DNA from: Desulfatitalea alkaliphila
GTDB lineage: Bacteria > Desulfobacterota > Desulfobacteria > Desulfobacterales > Desulfosarcinaceae
Direction of reading: 5' to 3'
DNA length: 32,111 nt
NCBI RefSeq assembly: GCF_022968795.1
Contig: NZ_JALJRB010000038.1
Coordinates: forward strand, 1 to 32,111
Shown: piece by piece, positions 23,873 through 32,111 of the stretch
Layout: each line of letters starts with the position of its first letter
Position numbering within the stretch: the stretch's first letter is position 1
Notes under the pieces: model-generated
The model's input: only the letters and a program-made list of their open reading frames with translations
Databases searched by the model: none
What the model was told of the DNA's origin: nothing
Made by a program: the position numbers and the translations under genes

Positions 23873-25150
23873 CTACTCGAGCCTTGCCAGCGCCTCGCCG
23901 CGCTTGGGTTCGGCCTGCCAGTCGGCCCAGCGCAGTTTCGCGAAGAATTTCTGCAGATCGCGATCCATCCGCATCAGCGGGCTCTTGTCCAGCGCCTTGA
24001 GTCGTTCGGCCACCTTGCGCCGTTCGTCGATGATCTCCCGGCGCTGCTGTTCGTAGAAGCCTTCGAGGGTTTCCAATGCGCGTTTGGTGCGGAACTGGTC
24101 CCTGAGAATGCCGGCATCCTTTTGGCCCTCCTCGTACCATCCCAGAAAGCCCCGCGGCAGATCGGCAATGCCCGTGATGGTGGAGTACCCGGCCAGCCCG
24201 GAAACCACATCCGTGGGAATAGAGTTGGACCAGTTGATGTAGTTCTTGAGAATGGACTTGAAAACGTTGACCGACAAAATATTGCGCAAGTCGGCCAATT
24301 GGGTCTGCACTTCGGCCAGGGCGTCGTTGCAGATGGTGTACAACGCCTTCCACTTGTCCATCATGAACTGCATCTCATAACGTTGCAGCATGGCGTCGTC
24401 GGTGGGCAAACCTTGGAAAACGACGGTGGTGTCCAGGCGCTTCTTGCGGATCATTTTGCCCAGATCGCCGACTTCGGTCCGGATGGTGCCGATCTGCTTG
24501 CGGGCCAGGGCGAACTGGCCGTCGAGCAGGTTTTGGGAGGCCTCGTTCATATAGTGGTCCAGACGCTCCAGGGTGCCGCGCAAACGGAAATTTTCGGTTC
24601 TTGAAGCCTGCATGTACCGTGTATTGAACCACCCCGCCGTGGGGAGGGAAATCCAATACTCCGAGGCTTTGGGGGTTTGCTTGGGCACCGGTTGCTCCAC
24701 CCAGCGATGGGTGGGGGCGCCTCCCGACCCGGATTCTTCGAGCAAGGTGCGGTAACGCACCAGGGTGGTGCTCAGTTGTGCCTTGATCCGGCCATCGGGC
24801 TGCAGCCGGCCCTCGATCACGCCGAGGTATTCGCCGATCACCACCGGGCCACCGGGAGGATGCTTGCTGTAGCCGGCCGGCGCAATGGCGTGCATGACGG
24901 AGCGCTGTTCCGCCTTGAGCACCCCATTGCGAAAAGTGCCCGTTAATTGGTAACGCATCTCGATCCGGGTCTCGCCTTTGCCCGGTTGGGCCGCGCCCTG
25001 GGTCACCGACGTCCATGCGCCCGTGACCCGTTCGCCGTCGAAGTGGTACACCACCGCATCCTGCTGCACATTCTCCATCTGGAGGGCGGGAGACACCTCC
25101 ACCGAAAACCGGCGCGGCAGGTCGGGCCGGTTCGCTTGAGCAACGGCCAA
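23873..25150 (-). CDS. Exported protein of unknown function, main frame (signal peptide out of frame)
   Basis: A 425-residue frame from TTG 25150. It begins with a beta-rich region (about 10-150: DAVVYHFDGERVTGAW, TRIEMRYQLTGTF) that may bind a ligand. A long helical, Lys/Arg/Glu-rich region (about 185-425) follows. The true start is probably ATG 25217, where AAAGGAG sits upstream and a good signal peptide begins, but that start is one base out of frame. Removing one T from the T5 run (minus strand, 25164-25168) would join them into one protein of about 447 residues, with the signal ending AALAVAQA. I do not recognise the family. It precedes the radical SAM gene by about 96 bases on the same strand. 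Confidence 0.6.
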   Translation of the reverse strand: MAVAQANRPDLPRRFSVEVSPALQMENVQQDAVVYHFDGERVTGAWTSVTQGAAQPGKGETRIEMRYQLTGTFRNGVLKAEQRSVMHAIAPAGYSKHPPGGPVVIGEYLGVIEGRLQPDGRIKAQLSTTLVRYRTLLEESGSGGAPTHRWVEQPVPKQTPKASEYWISLPTAGWFNTRYMQASRTENFRLRGTLERLDHYMNEASQNLLDGQFALARKQIGTIRTEVGDLGKMIRKKRLDTTVVFQGLPTDDAMLQRYEMQFMMDKWKALYTICNDALAEVQTQLADLRNILSVNVFKSILKNYINWSNSIPTDVVSGLAGYSTITGIADLPRGFLGWYEEGQKDAGILRDQFRTKRALETLEGFYEQQRREIIDERRKVAERLKALDKSPLMRMDRDLQKFFAKLRWADWQAEPKRGEALARLE

Positions 25151-25217
25151 CGCCGCGGTATTTAAAAATCAACAAGACAACCAGGGATGTCAACATTCGC
25201 ATGCAAGACAACGGCAT
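25151..25217 (-). pseudogene. Out-of-frame start and signal peptide of the preceding gene
   Basis: ATG 25217 follows AAAGGAG and encodes MPLSCMRMLTSLVVLLIF before leaving the main frame at the five-base homopolymer. Read with four bases in place of five, it continues as LNTAALAVAQA, a complete signal peptide with an AQA cleavage site. This is a genuine frameshift, a sequencing error or a slippery site. Confidence 0.55.
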
Positions 25218-25489
25218 GGGATCTCCTTTCAGCCCCCGATGGCATTTTCATTTCACAGCGGTTATTCATGCATCATCGGCAGATGGATGAAAAACATGAG
25301 CCGTGTCGGGCCGTCCAACCCCGACCGCCGCGGGATATCCAACGCGATCATCCATTATGGCACAGCCGGCACCGGTGTCTTGAGAGCGTTCTCAGCGCCG
25401 AACAACAACCCTTCGCGGTACGCCACCGATTGGGTTATAATCCAACATGGCGTTCCATTTTCGGCAAGATCCGACAAGGAGAAATAGGC

Positions 25490-26134
25490 ATGACCGATCT
25501 GAAGACCATCCGACAAAGAGCGACCGAACTGGCCCGGCGGGATTGGGACCTACCCGCCATCACGGCCCGTTTCAAAGACATGGTGGACCACGGCATCCCC
25601 CGTCAATCAATGGCACCGGCCGACCTGATCCGCGAAAAGGAGGCGTTTCTGGACAAGGTCCAGCACAACGCGGAACAGTACTGCTATCTGACCCGCAGCT
25701 GCGCCAAGGGATCCGCCTTGGCCCTTTTGGAAGCCTTCGGCCTGGGCAACATGGAGATCATCCGGGCCCTGGCCCCCTTTCCAGGTATGTGCATGTCGGG
25801 TGGTCTGTGCGGCCCCGTGACCGGCGGGCTGATGGCCATCGGGCTCTATTTTGCCGATGACGACCCGGCCGACGTCGCCAACACCGCTCACTATGCCGCC
25901 GGCAGGCAATACCTGCAGCGATTCGAAGCCGCCTTCGGTAGCCTTTTATGTCCGGACATCCAAAAATTGCTGCTGGGAAAAGCCTACGACCCCTTCGCCG
26001 GACCGGACGAACGCGACGCCTTCAACCGATCCGGCGCCCGGGAAAAATGCCCGGTCGCCCCCGGCCTGGGCGCCCGCATGGCGGCGGAAATCATCATTGA
26101 GGGCATGGAAAAGCAAAACCGCCCTCATGCTTGA
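25490..26134 (+). CDS. C_GCAxxG_C_C family redox-type protein
   Basis: A 214-residue protein of the family named for its cysteine/glycine motif. Visible parts are SCAKGSALALLEAFGLG (about 66-82), GMCMSGGLCGPVTGGLMAIG (about 95-115) and two later Cys in LLCPDIQ and EKCPV. The family is thought to bind a metal or take part in redox reactions, but its function is not established. ATG 25490 follows AAGGAG at 25476-25481. The N-terminal 50 residues are helical and carry a DMVDHGIPRQSMAPADL segment. It stands alone between two minus-strand units. Confidence 0.8.
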   Translation: MTDLKTIRQRATELARRDWDLPAITARFKDMVDHGIPRQSMAPADLIREKEAFLDKVQHNAEQYCYLTRSCAKGSALALLEAFGLGNMEIIRALAPFPGMCMSGGLCGPVTGGLMAIGLYFADDDPADVANTAHYAAGRQYLQRFEAAFGSLLCPDIQKLLLGKAYDPFAGPDERDAFNRSGAREKCPVAPGLGARMAAEIIIEGMEKQNRPHA

Positions 26135-26164
26135 TGGTCGTGGGCATGAATCGGCAACGCGACG

Positions 26165-26185
26165 GGAGGGGTGAAGCACCCTTCC
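26165..26185. terminator. Possible bidirectional terminator hairpin
   Basis: GGAGGGGTG pairs with CACCCTTCC (9 bp including one G-T) around the loop AAG, between the convergent C_GCAxxG_C_C and RND genes. There is no T run on either side, so strength is doubtful. Confidence 0.35.
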
Positions 26186-26251
26186 GGCAAGGCGCGGCAG
26201 GCGAGGGGTTGTTCACGGATTGCCCTATCGCAAACCCGGCGGGAGTCGCCA

Positions 26252-29200
26252 TCAGGTTGCCTTGGGGGTGCCCTCCGCGGTGATCTTCATCAGCAATGGA
26301 ACAATCACCAAAGTAAACAAGGTGGAGGCCAGGATCCCGCCCACGATCACCGTGGCGAGGGGCGAAAAGCGCTCGGACCCCACCGCCAGCTCCAATGCCA
26401 GCGGCAGCATGCCGGCGACGGTGGAAAGGGCCGTCATCATGACCGGACGGAATCGGGCGACCACGGCATCTTCCAGCGCCCTATCGATGGATGCGCCGGC
26501 TGCCAGCCGTTGCAGGACGAACTCCACCAGGATGATGCTGTTGTTCACCACCACCCCCACCAGCAGAATGATGCCCAGCAGGGCCGGCATGGAGACATAC
26601 TTACCGGCCACCAACAGGCCCGCGGCGACACCGATGAATTGCAGCGGCACGGCCGACATGACCACCAGGGGGCGTCCCAATGAACGGAACTGCACCACCA
26701 GCAGCAGATAGACCGCCAGGGCGCTCATGGCCAGGGCGCGCAGCAAGCGGCCTTGCGCCTCGGCCATATCCCGTTGCTCGCCGGTGATCACTGCACTGTA
26801 GCCAGGCGGCAAGGCAAGCGCGTCCAGCGCCCGATCCGCCTCGGCCACGATGTGCGAGAGCGGTCTTTGGCCGGTGACCCAGGCCCGCACTTCCAGGGTG
26901 CGGCGAAAATTCTCGCGGGAAATGAGCCGGGGCCCGAAAGTCGGTTGGAAGGCGGCGACCTCGGCCAGGGGGACGGCGGCACCGTCGGTGCCGATGAGCA
27001 CCACCTCTTCGAGCCCTTCCCGGTGGCGACGGTCGGTATCCAGGTAGCGCACCACCACGGTCAGGTCGCGCAAACCGCTTCGTCGATAAGGCGTGACGGT
27101 CTGCCCGTCCAGCGCCCGCTGCACATCACGGGCGATGGCGGTGCCGCCGAGGCCCACTTCGGCGGCCCGCTCCCGATCGATGACCACACGCATTTCGGGA
27201 CGATCCAAGGCCCAGTTTTTATACGGATCGCGCACCCCTGAAATGTGGTGCAGCAGAACCGCCACATCGTCGGCCAACGCGTCGAGGCGCTGGATATCCG
27301 TGCCGCTGATCTCGACCACCACGGGCGCCGAGGTGGTGGGACGCGCCGTTCCGCCCTGCTCCTGAAAAACGGCCAGGGTGATGCCGGGCAGTCGACGTGT
27401 CTTCTCCCGCACCCGATCCATGATGGTCCATTGGGAATCGGCCCGCTTGTTGCGCGGCGAGAGATCCACGCTGATTTCGGCCTGGTGCGTGTCCATGGCA
27501 CCACGGCCGCCCAGATAGCGCGCACCCTGTTCATAGCCGATGCGGGTGCTGACGGCCGTTACAGCCGGTTCCGCCAGCAACGTCTTCTCGATGACCGCCA
27601 CGGTGGCCTGGGTTTCATCCAGGGCGGTGCCGGGCACGGTGTCCACCAGCACCCGAAAGCTGCCCGAATCGAAACGGGGCAGCATTTCACTGCCGCCAAG
27701 ACGCAGCGTCACCAGGCTGCCGGCCAAGAGCACCACGGGCAGCGTCAGAGCCAGCACCGGATGGCGCAGCCCTGTGGCCAACAATCCCAGATAGATGTCG
27801 CGCACGGCGACCACCATTGTGTCAAAGGGCGCAAGCAGGCGATCCAACAAACTCGGCCGGCCTGCCGGCCGGGTCCAGGTAGCGGCGATCAGGGGGACCA
27901 CAGTCAGCGAGACGACCAGGGAAGCGGAAAGGGCGAAGACCAGTGTCAAGGCCAACGGTCGGAAAAGCTGGCCGACGAACCCCCCCAAGAGGGTCAGCGG
28001 CAGCAAAACAGCCAGCGTGGTCAGGGTGCCGCCGGTACTGGGCAATAAGATTTCACCGGTGCCCTCGATGGCCGCCCGACGAGGCGACAAACCTTGCTCC
28101 AAACGGCGGTGAATGTTCTCCAGCACCACAATACTGTCATCGACCAACAGGCCGATGCCCAGGATGATGGCCGACATGGTGACCATGTCCAATTGCAGCC
28201 CGGCCGCCTGCATCATGGCAAAGGTGGCAAGAAATGAGATGGGAATGGAGGCGGCCACGATCATTGATTGGCGGGCATCACCGAGAAACAGCAGCACCAC
28301 GATGACGGTCAGGGCGATGGCGCTGAGCACCGTGGCGGTCATGCTGTTGATCACCACCCGGGTAAAGGCCGAATCATCTTCGGCCATGGCGAAATCCACA
28401 TCGGGGGCGGTTTGTCGCAGTTCTTCGAAGACCTTCATCAGTCGGTCGGCCACTTCGACGGTATTGGCTTCGTCCCGTTTGAGGATCTGTACGGCAATGG
28501 CGGCCCGACCGTTGTGACGATAGGCCGCACGCGGCTCACCGGCGACAAAGCGCACCTCGGCCAGATCGGACAGGCGCAGCAGATGTTCACCGCGTCGCTG
28601 GACCACCAGGTCCGCCACGTCCGCCGCGCCGGTCAGCGGTGTGTCGAATCGCACGACGGACTCCCGGTTGCCCTGCCGGAGCCGCCCGCCCGCCTCGGTC
28701 AGGTTCCAATTGCGCAGCACGGCGACCACTTGCTCCTGGGTCACGCCGTGACTGGATAGTTTGTCCCGCTGAAGCTGCACCTCCAACTGCAGTTGATGAG
28801 CACCGATCACGTCCACGGCGGCCACTCCGGGCACCAGGTTGAGGCGGTCCCGGATGCGGTTCTCCGCCAAATCGCGCAACTCAGCCAATGGAACGGTTGC
28901 GCTGGTCAGCGCCAGGGTGACAATGGGACGCGCAGCGGACGAAAACTCCTGAATCTGCGGCTCCCCCATGGTGGCGGGCAGGTCGGCGCGGATACGGTTG
29001 ATGGCGCTTTGCACGTCCACCGCGCCGGTGGCGCTGGAAGCGCCGTAATGCAGTTCCACCTCGACCACCGACAACCCTTCCTGGCTGGAGGAGCGAATGG
29101 CGCGCACATCATTGATGCCGGCGAATTCCTCTTCCATCAACTTGCTGACGTTTTGCTCCACGTCCTCGGCGGCCATTCCCGGATAGGGCGTGATCACCGT

Positions 29201-29338
29201 CACCATGGGCGGATCGGTGTCGGGAAACAGTTGCACCGGCAGTTGGTAACGTGCGTCTATGCCCAGCAACAGAACCGCCGCCAAAACCGCCAGCACGGCA
29301 TGGCGGTGATCGAGAATCCAGCGGGGAAAGCCGTTCAT
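26252..29338 (-). CDS. RND-family multidrug efflux permease (AcrB/MexB type)
   Basis: A 1028-residue inner-membrane pump with the standard 12-helix, two-half layout and two large periplasmic domains. The proton-relay Asp pair is visible in GIGLLVDDSIVVLENIHRRL in helix 4, with the matching helix-10 region LLGIILLVGVVVNNSIILVEF. This points to the hydrophobe (HAE-type) branch and not the metal branch. Length is normal. The start overlaps the adaptor stop by ATGA. It would act with that adaptor and a TolC-like channel encoded elsewhere, since no outer-membrane factor gene follows. It is regulated with the TetR gene. Confidence 0.95.
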   Translation of the reverse strand: MNGFPRWILDHRHAVLAVLAAVLLLGIDARYQLPVQLFPDTDPPMVTVITPYPGMAAEDVEQNVSKLMEEEFAGINDVRAIRSSSQEGLSVVEVELHYGASSATGAVDVQSAINRIRADLPATMGEPQIQEFSSAARPIVTLALTSATVPLAELRDLAENRIRDRLNLVPGVAAVDVIGAHQLQLEVQLQRDKLSSHGVTQEQVVAVLRNWNLTEAGGRLRQGNRESVVRFDTPLTGAADVADLVVQRRGEHLLRLSDLAEVRFVAGEPRAAYRHNGRAAIAVQILKRDEANTVEVADRLMKVFEELRQTAPDVDFAMAEDDSAFTRVVINSMTATVLSAIALTVIVVLLFLGDARQSMIVAASIPISFLATFAMMQAAGLQLDMVTMSAIILGIGLLVDDSIVVLENIHRRLEQGLSPRRAAIEGTGEILLPSTGGTLTTLAVLLPLTLLGGFVGQLFRPLALTLVFALSASLVVSLTVVPLIAATWTRPAGRPSLLDRLLAPFDTMVVAVRDIYLGLLATGLRHPVLALTLPVVLLAGSLVTLRLGGSEMLPRFDSGSFRVLVDTVPGTALDETQATVAVIEKTLLAEPAVTAVSTRIGYEQGARYLGGRGAMDTHQAEISVDLSPRNKRADSQWTIMDRVREKTRRLPGITLAVFQEQGGTARPTTSAPVVVEISGTDIQRLDALADDVAVLLHHISGVRDPYKNWALDRPEMRVVIDRERAAEVGLGGTAIARDVQRALDGQTVTPYRRSGLRDLTVVVRYLDTDRRHREGLEEVVLIGTDGAAVPLAEVAAFQPTFGPRLISRENFRRTLEVRAWVTGQRPLSHIVAEADRALDALALPPGYSAVITGEQRDMAEAQGRLLRALAMSALAVYLLLVVQFRSLGRPLVVMSAVPLQFIGVAAGLLVAGKYVSMPALLGIILLVGVVVNNSIILVEFVLQRLAAGASIDRALEDAVVARFRPVMMTALSTVAGMLPLALELAVGSERFSPLATVIVGGILASTLFTLVIVPLLMKITAEGTPKAT

Positions 29339-30471
29339 GGCCGGTCTCCGATGGTAACCGCGACACCGTCCACCAGGGCCGGATGCGGCGTAAGAATGAC
29401 CTCATCGCCCGGCGCCAGGCCCGTTTCGATCACAACCCGCCCCTGGTATTCCGGTCCCGTGGTCACCGGCCGCCGTCGGGCGACATCCTTTTCGACCGTA
29501 AAGACATAACGTTCCGCATCGCGCCGGTGCACGGCCTCGACGGGCAAGACCAGCACCCGGTCCCGCTGGAAAATGCGCAGCCGCACCACTGCTTCCATGC
29601 CGGGTGGCGGGTGACCGCTGCCCGCGGGCAGTACAATCTCGGCCAAGGCGCCACGGCCGGGCGTTTGCAGTGCGGGATGAATCCGGTCCACTTGGCCTCG
29701 CATCACCCGGTCCAGGATCGACACATGGATCTCGGCCGGTGTGCCTTGTGCAATCTGCGGCACATCCTTCTGCGCAATGGCGAATACCACCTTGACCGTG
29801 CTGGTGTCGATCAGTTCCACCAGCGCCCGCCCCGGCGCGGCCATATCGCCGGTGAACACGAAAAGGTGTCCCACCACACCGTCGAAGGGGGCTTCAATCC
29901 GTGCGTAACCGCGTCTGGTTTCGGCCACCCGCAGCGCCTGGCGGTTCTCTTCGCGGGCGGCCTGCAGGGCTTCCACCCGGGTACGCGCCTCATCGACCTG
30001 TTCTTCGGTGGCGGCTGACGCGGCGAAGAGTTGCCGGCGGCGTTGGAGCAGCTTCTCGGACAATGCCAGCTCGGTGGCAACGGCGCGCTGCGCGGCTTGC
30101 AGCCGTTCGATTTCGCGCCCCAGCTCCTCATCATCGAGTCGCACCAGCAGATCACCGTGCCGCACCACCTGCCCGGTGCGCACCGGCAGCGCGACGATGC
30201 GGGCGGTCAATCGGCTTTGCAACACCGCCTCTCTTTCAGCGGCAATGGTGCCCGGATAGCGTTGCCAGCGTTCAAAGGGTTGGAGGGACAATCGCATGGT
30301 CGCCACGGCCGGCGGCGCGGTTTCTTCCGGTGCGGGCGGATCCAGCGCCACTTGCAGGCGGGCCGCTGCTTTTATGCCGATCCAGGCACCCGTCAGCAGC
30401 ACCACAAGCAATACCACCGCCTTCTGCTTGACGCTGAGTAAGGGCTGCTTCTTACCTACGGATTGGTTCAT
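29335..30471 (-). CDS. RND efflux periplasmic adaptor (membrane fusion protein)
   Basis: A 378-residue adaptor. An N-terminal membrane anchor (QKAVVLLVVLLTGAWIGIKAAARL, about 18-42) is followed by a lipoyl/biotinyl-like half (VLQSRLTARIVALPVRTGQVVRHGDLLVRLDD), a helical hairpin (about 125-180) and beta-barrel and membrane-proximal domains. This is the usual MFP order. ATG 30471 is preceded by GGAGG; the frame is open to 30486. The start overlaps the TetR stop (ATGA), and the stop overlaps the pump start (ATGA), so the three proteins are made from one message. Confidence 0.93.
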   Translation of the reverse strand: MNQSVGKKQPLLSVKQKAVVLLVVLLTGAWIGIKAAARLQVALDPPAPEETAPPAVATMRLSLQPFERWQRYPGTIAAEREAVLQSRLTARIVALPVRTGQVVRHGDLLVRLDDEELGREIERLQAAQRAVATELALSEKLLQRRRQLFAASAATEEQVDEARTRVEALQAAREENRQALRVAETRRGYARIEAPFDGVVGHLFVFTGDMAAPGRALVELIDTSTVKVVFAIAQKDVPQIAQGTPAEIHVSILDRVMRGQVDRIHPALQTPGRGALAEIVLPAGSGHPPPGMEAVVRLRIFQRDRVLVLPVEAVHRRDAERYVFTVEKDVARRRPVTTGPEYQGRVVIETGLAPGDEVILTPHPALVDGVAVTIGDRP

Positions 30472-31100
30472 TTTGCCTCCTCGCACCCACCGTGGCCTGG
30501 TTTGGCCATACCGCGACGCAACATGGCGAACAACGGCGCGGCCTGTTGCCGCATCAGTTCCGGACGGCCGGCCATCATCGATTGCATGACCAGCCCCTGA
30601 ACAGCGCCGATCAACAGTGTCGCAGCGGCACGGTTGTCGACTTCGGCCGCCACCTCGCCCGCGGCCTGGCCCGCCGCGATTAAGACGGCGATGCGTTGGC
30701 CGTAGCGCCCCATCAGGTCCCGCGCGATCTGTTTGGCCGCCGAATCCTCCGCGCGTTGCAGTTCACCGAACATCATGCGCGGCACCCCTGGGTGGTCGGC
30801 GACAAAGGCGATGTGCGCCAGGAACATGGCTTCCAAAGCCGCCAGGGGCGAAGCCGTCTGCCGCGAGGCCTTGTCAACGCTGTCCAGCAGACGTTTGGCC
30901 ACCCAACCCATAACGCTCTCCCAAATGGCATTTTTATCTCTGAAATGACGGAACAAGGCCCCCTGGGTGAGGTGCATGTGCTTGGCAATGGCCGCCGTCG
31001 TGATCTCGCTGGGGTTCTGCTGCGCCGCCAGCTCGATGACCGCCTTGACGGTGGCGATCCGACGCTGTGCGGCCGGCAGATGTTTGGTTGTTGCCGGCAT
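30468..31100 (-). CDS. TetR-family transcriptional repressor of the efflux operon
   Basis: A 210-residue regulator. The helix-turn-helix is at about residues 32-55 (TTAAIAKHMHLTQGALFRHF), typical of TetR, followed by a helical ligand-binding domain. ATG 31100 has GGGAG upstream. It is the first gene of the operon and overlaps the adaptor by ATGA, so it is probably self-regulating. A perfect palindrome lies 25 bases upstream of the start. The inducer is unknown; it is probably a substrate of the pump. Confidence 0.92.
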   Translation of the reverse strand: MPATTKHLPAAQRRIATVKAVIELAAQQNPSEITTAAIAKHMHLTQGALFRHFRDKNAIWESVMGWVAKRLLDSVDKASRQTASPLAALEAMFLAHIAFVADHPGVPRMMFGELQRAEDSAAKQIARDLMGRYGQRIAVLIAAGQAAGEVAAEVDNRAAATLLIGAVQGLVMQSMMAGRPELMRQQAAPLFAMLRRGMAKPGHGGCEEAK

Positions 31101-31124
31101 TTCGCTACTCCCTCCCACTGATCG

Positions 31125-31148
31125 ATGTTAGTAATTAATTACTAACAT
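31125..31148. promoter_or_regulatory. TetR operator palindrome
   Basis: ATGTTAGTAATT (31125-31136) is followed directly by its exact reverse complement (31137-31148), a perfect 24-bp palindrome, AT-rich in a GC-rich context. It lies just upstream of the TetR start, where it would cover the promoter. Size and symmetry fit a TetR dimer site. Confidence 0.8.
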
Positions 31149-31244
31149 AATGGGCAACCGATGCGCCGTCAAGGGATGGCAGTACCTTTCGGCAGTTGGC
31201 ATGTAAGAGATTTGTGACCGACCCCCACCGGCGGATGGGAAACG

Positions 31245-31883
31245 CTATGCGGATAGCGCTTGCGCCAAAGCGCGCCCCATTTGCCGGGCCTGCTGCATCA
31301 CCGCCTCTTGTGTTTTGACCTTGGCCCGGTCAAACACCCCGAACACCGGCAACTCAGCGATGATTTGGTAGCCCAGCGCTTCCAGCGGATAGCGCAGGGC
31401 CTCCAAAGTGAACCCCATGTCCGCCGCATCGGGCTGCTCACAGATCGCGGCCAGAACGGCTTTGCGGCCCTGCCCGGCCAGACGGCTCGACCAGCCCCTG
31501 GGGCGATGGTCGTTGAAATCATAGAAACAGTAGAGCCGATCGATGAAGGCTTTCATCCAGGCGGTGATATTGTAGGTGTGTGTCGGCGAAACCAGTACAA
31601 GCCCTTGTGCGGCGAGGAAATCAGGATAAATGAGCGTCATCCCGTCCTTCAACCCCTTGCACACCCCTGTCTTGCGGCATTTTTCGCACCCGATGCACCC
31701 CTGGTACTGGTAGTCACGCAGCTGCACGCCGCGTGAGCGAACGCCGCAATCAGCGACGCCTTTGAGGATTTGCCTGACAAGGACATCCGAATTCCCTCCC
31801 TTGCGGGGACTGCCCGCCACGCCCAGCACGAAGGCATGCGGGATGTCGGCATGGCCACGATTTCGGAAAACAGTTTCGCTCAC
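31245..31883 (-). CDS. Iron-sulfur flavoprotein / NADPH-dependent FMN reductase-like
   Basis: A 212-residue flavodoxin-fold protein. The FMN phosphate loop is GVAGSPRKGGNSD (about 21-33). The compact cysteine motif is at Cys63, 66, 69 and 75 (GCIGCEKCRKTGVC), spaced CX2CX2CX5C as in the iron-sulfur flavoprotein (Isf) family, which binds FMN and [4Fe-4S]. Further flavin contacts are SPTHTYNITAWMKAFIDR. GTG 31883 is preferred because AAAGGAGG lies six bases upstream; the frame is open to 31970 without a site. The family handles electrons from ferredoxin, for example in oxidant defence; the exact role is unknown. Confidence 0.85.
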   Translation of the reverse strand: MSETVFRNRGHADIPHAFVLGVAGSPRKGGNSDVLVRQILKGVADCGVRSRGVQLRDYQYQGCIGCEKCRKTGVCKGLKDGMTLIYPDFLAAQGLVLVSPTHTYNITAWMKAFIDRLYCFYDFNDHRPRGWSSRLAGQGRKAVLAAICEQPDAADMGFTLEALRYPLEALGYQIIAELPVFGVFDRAKVKTQEAVMQQARQMGRALAQALSA

Positions 31884-32111
31884 AACAGACCTCCTTTGAG
31901 ATAAGCATTCAAACGCCGATGCCACAATAATACGCAATCCCCCGATTGTGGCCACAGAAATCAAGATCAAAGTCGGGATCGAGATCGCATTGCAAAAGAC
32001 CGCCCGGGCATTTTCAACTTCGCCGCCCGGTATCTGTTGAACAGGGCGACGGGTGTAGGATTGAGGCCGCTTTGGTGAAATACCTCCTAACCTTCGGCCA
32101 CCGGCAACCAG

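Noticed and set aside
22592-24604. 670-codon plus-strand frame
   Set aside because: Antisense to the radical SAM gene and its upstream neighbour; its composition is shadow-like.
1-32111. CRISPR arrays, insertion sequences or phage structural genes
   Set aside because: No regularly spaced direct repeats, transposase or phage protein was found beyond the single integrase.

Overview
The window reads as chromosomal DNA of a GC-rich, anaerobic bacterium, most likely a Desulfobacterota (deltaproteobacterial) sulfate reducer or relative. This is inferred from the gene mix: a tungsten-type aldehyde:ferredoxin oxidoreductase with its ferredoxin, an iron-sulfur flavoprotein, a C_GCAxxG_C_C protein, an orphan TRAP binding protein, a B12-binding-type radical SAM protein and a probable UGA-coded selenoprotein. 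No rRNA, plasmid, phage structural or CRISPR sequence is visible.

Layout. (1) Positions 1-2011 are the right end of an integrated element: a partial gene running off the left edge, a tyrosine integrase, four TGTAAGC motifs in two inverted pairs, and an attachment site made of the 3' half of a tRNA-Met(CAT). The intact tRNA should lie left of the window. (2) 2441-5740 is a three-gene translationally coupled module: an anchored RimB-type aspartic protease, an inactive transglutaminase with seven membrane helices, and a RimK-like ATP-grasp ligase. (3) 6173-8744 holds a secreted pectinacetylesterase/NOTUM-type hydrolase with a terminator, then an orphan TRAP solute-binding protein. (4) 8852-11406 is a promoter, a cobalamin riboswitch, a strong terminator, a small ferredoxin and an AOR-family oxidoreductase. 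An MFS transporter converges on it.

(5) 12867-16840, mostly on the minus strand, holds a tiny Cys-rich protein, a UDP-sugar dehydrogenase, an RluB-type pseudouridine synthase and argJ. (6) 16981-18851 on the plus strand is a 62-codon gene with two CxxC motifs and an in-frame TGA (probable selenocysteine), an AEC-family permease and truA. (7) 18909-22517 holds a small membrane protein, then an exported FMN-binding protein divergent from a fumarate-reductase-type flavoprotein. The FMN-binding protein has two tandem flavinylation motifs. (8) 22502-26134 holds a radical SAM protein, an exported protein of unknown function whose signal peptide is frameshifted at a homopolymer, and a C_GCAxxG_C_C protein. 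(9) 26252-31148 is a TetR-adaptor-RND efflux operon with ATGA overlaps and a perfect 24-bp operator palindrome. (10) 31245-31883 is an iron-sulfur flavoprotein.

The most notable points are the AOR operon placed under a B12 riboswitch, the hidden selenoprotein gene, the tandem flavinylation motifs next to a soluble flavoprotein, and the homopolymer frameshift. All functions are read from sequence patterns; no database search was possible.
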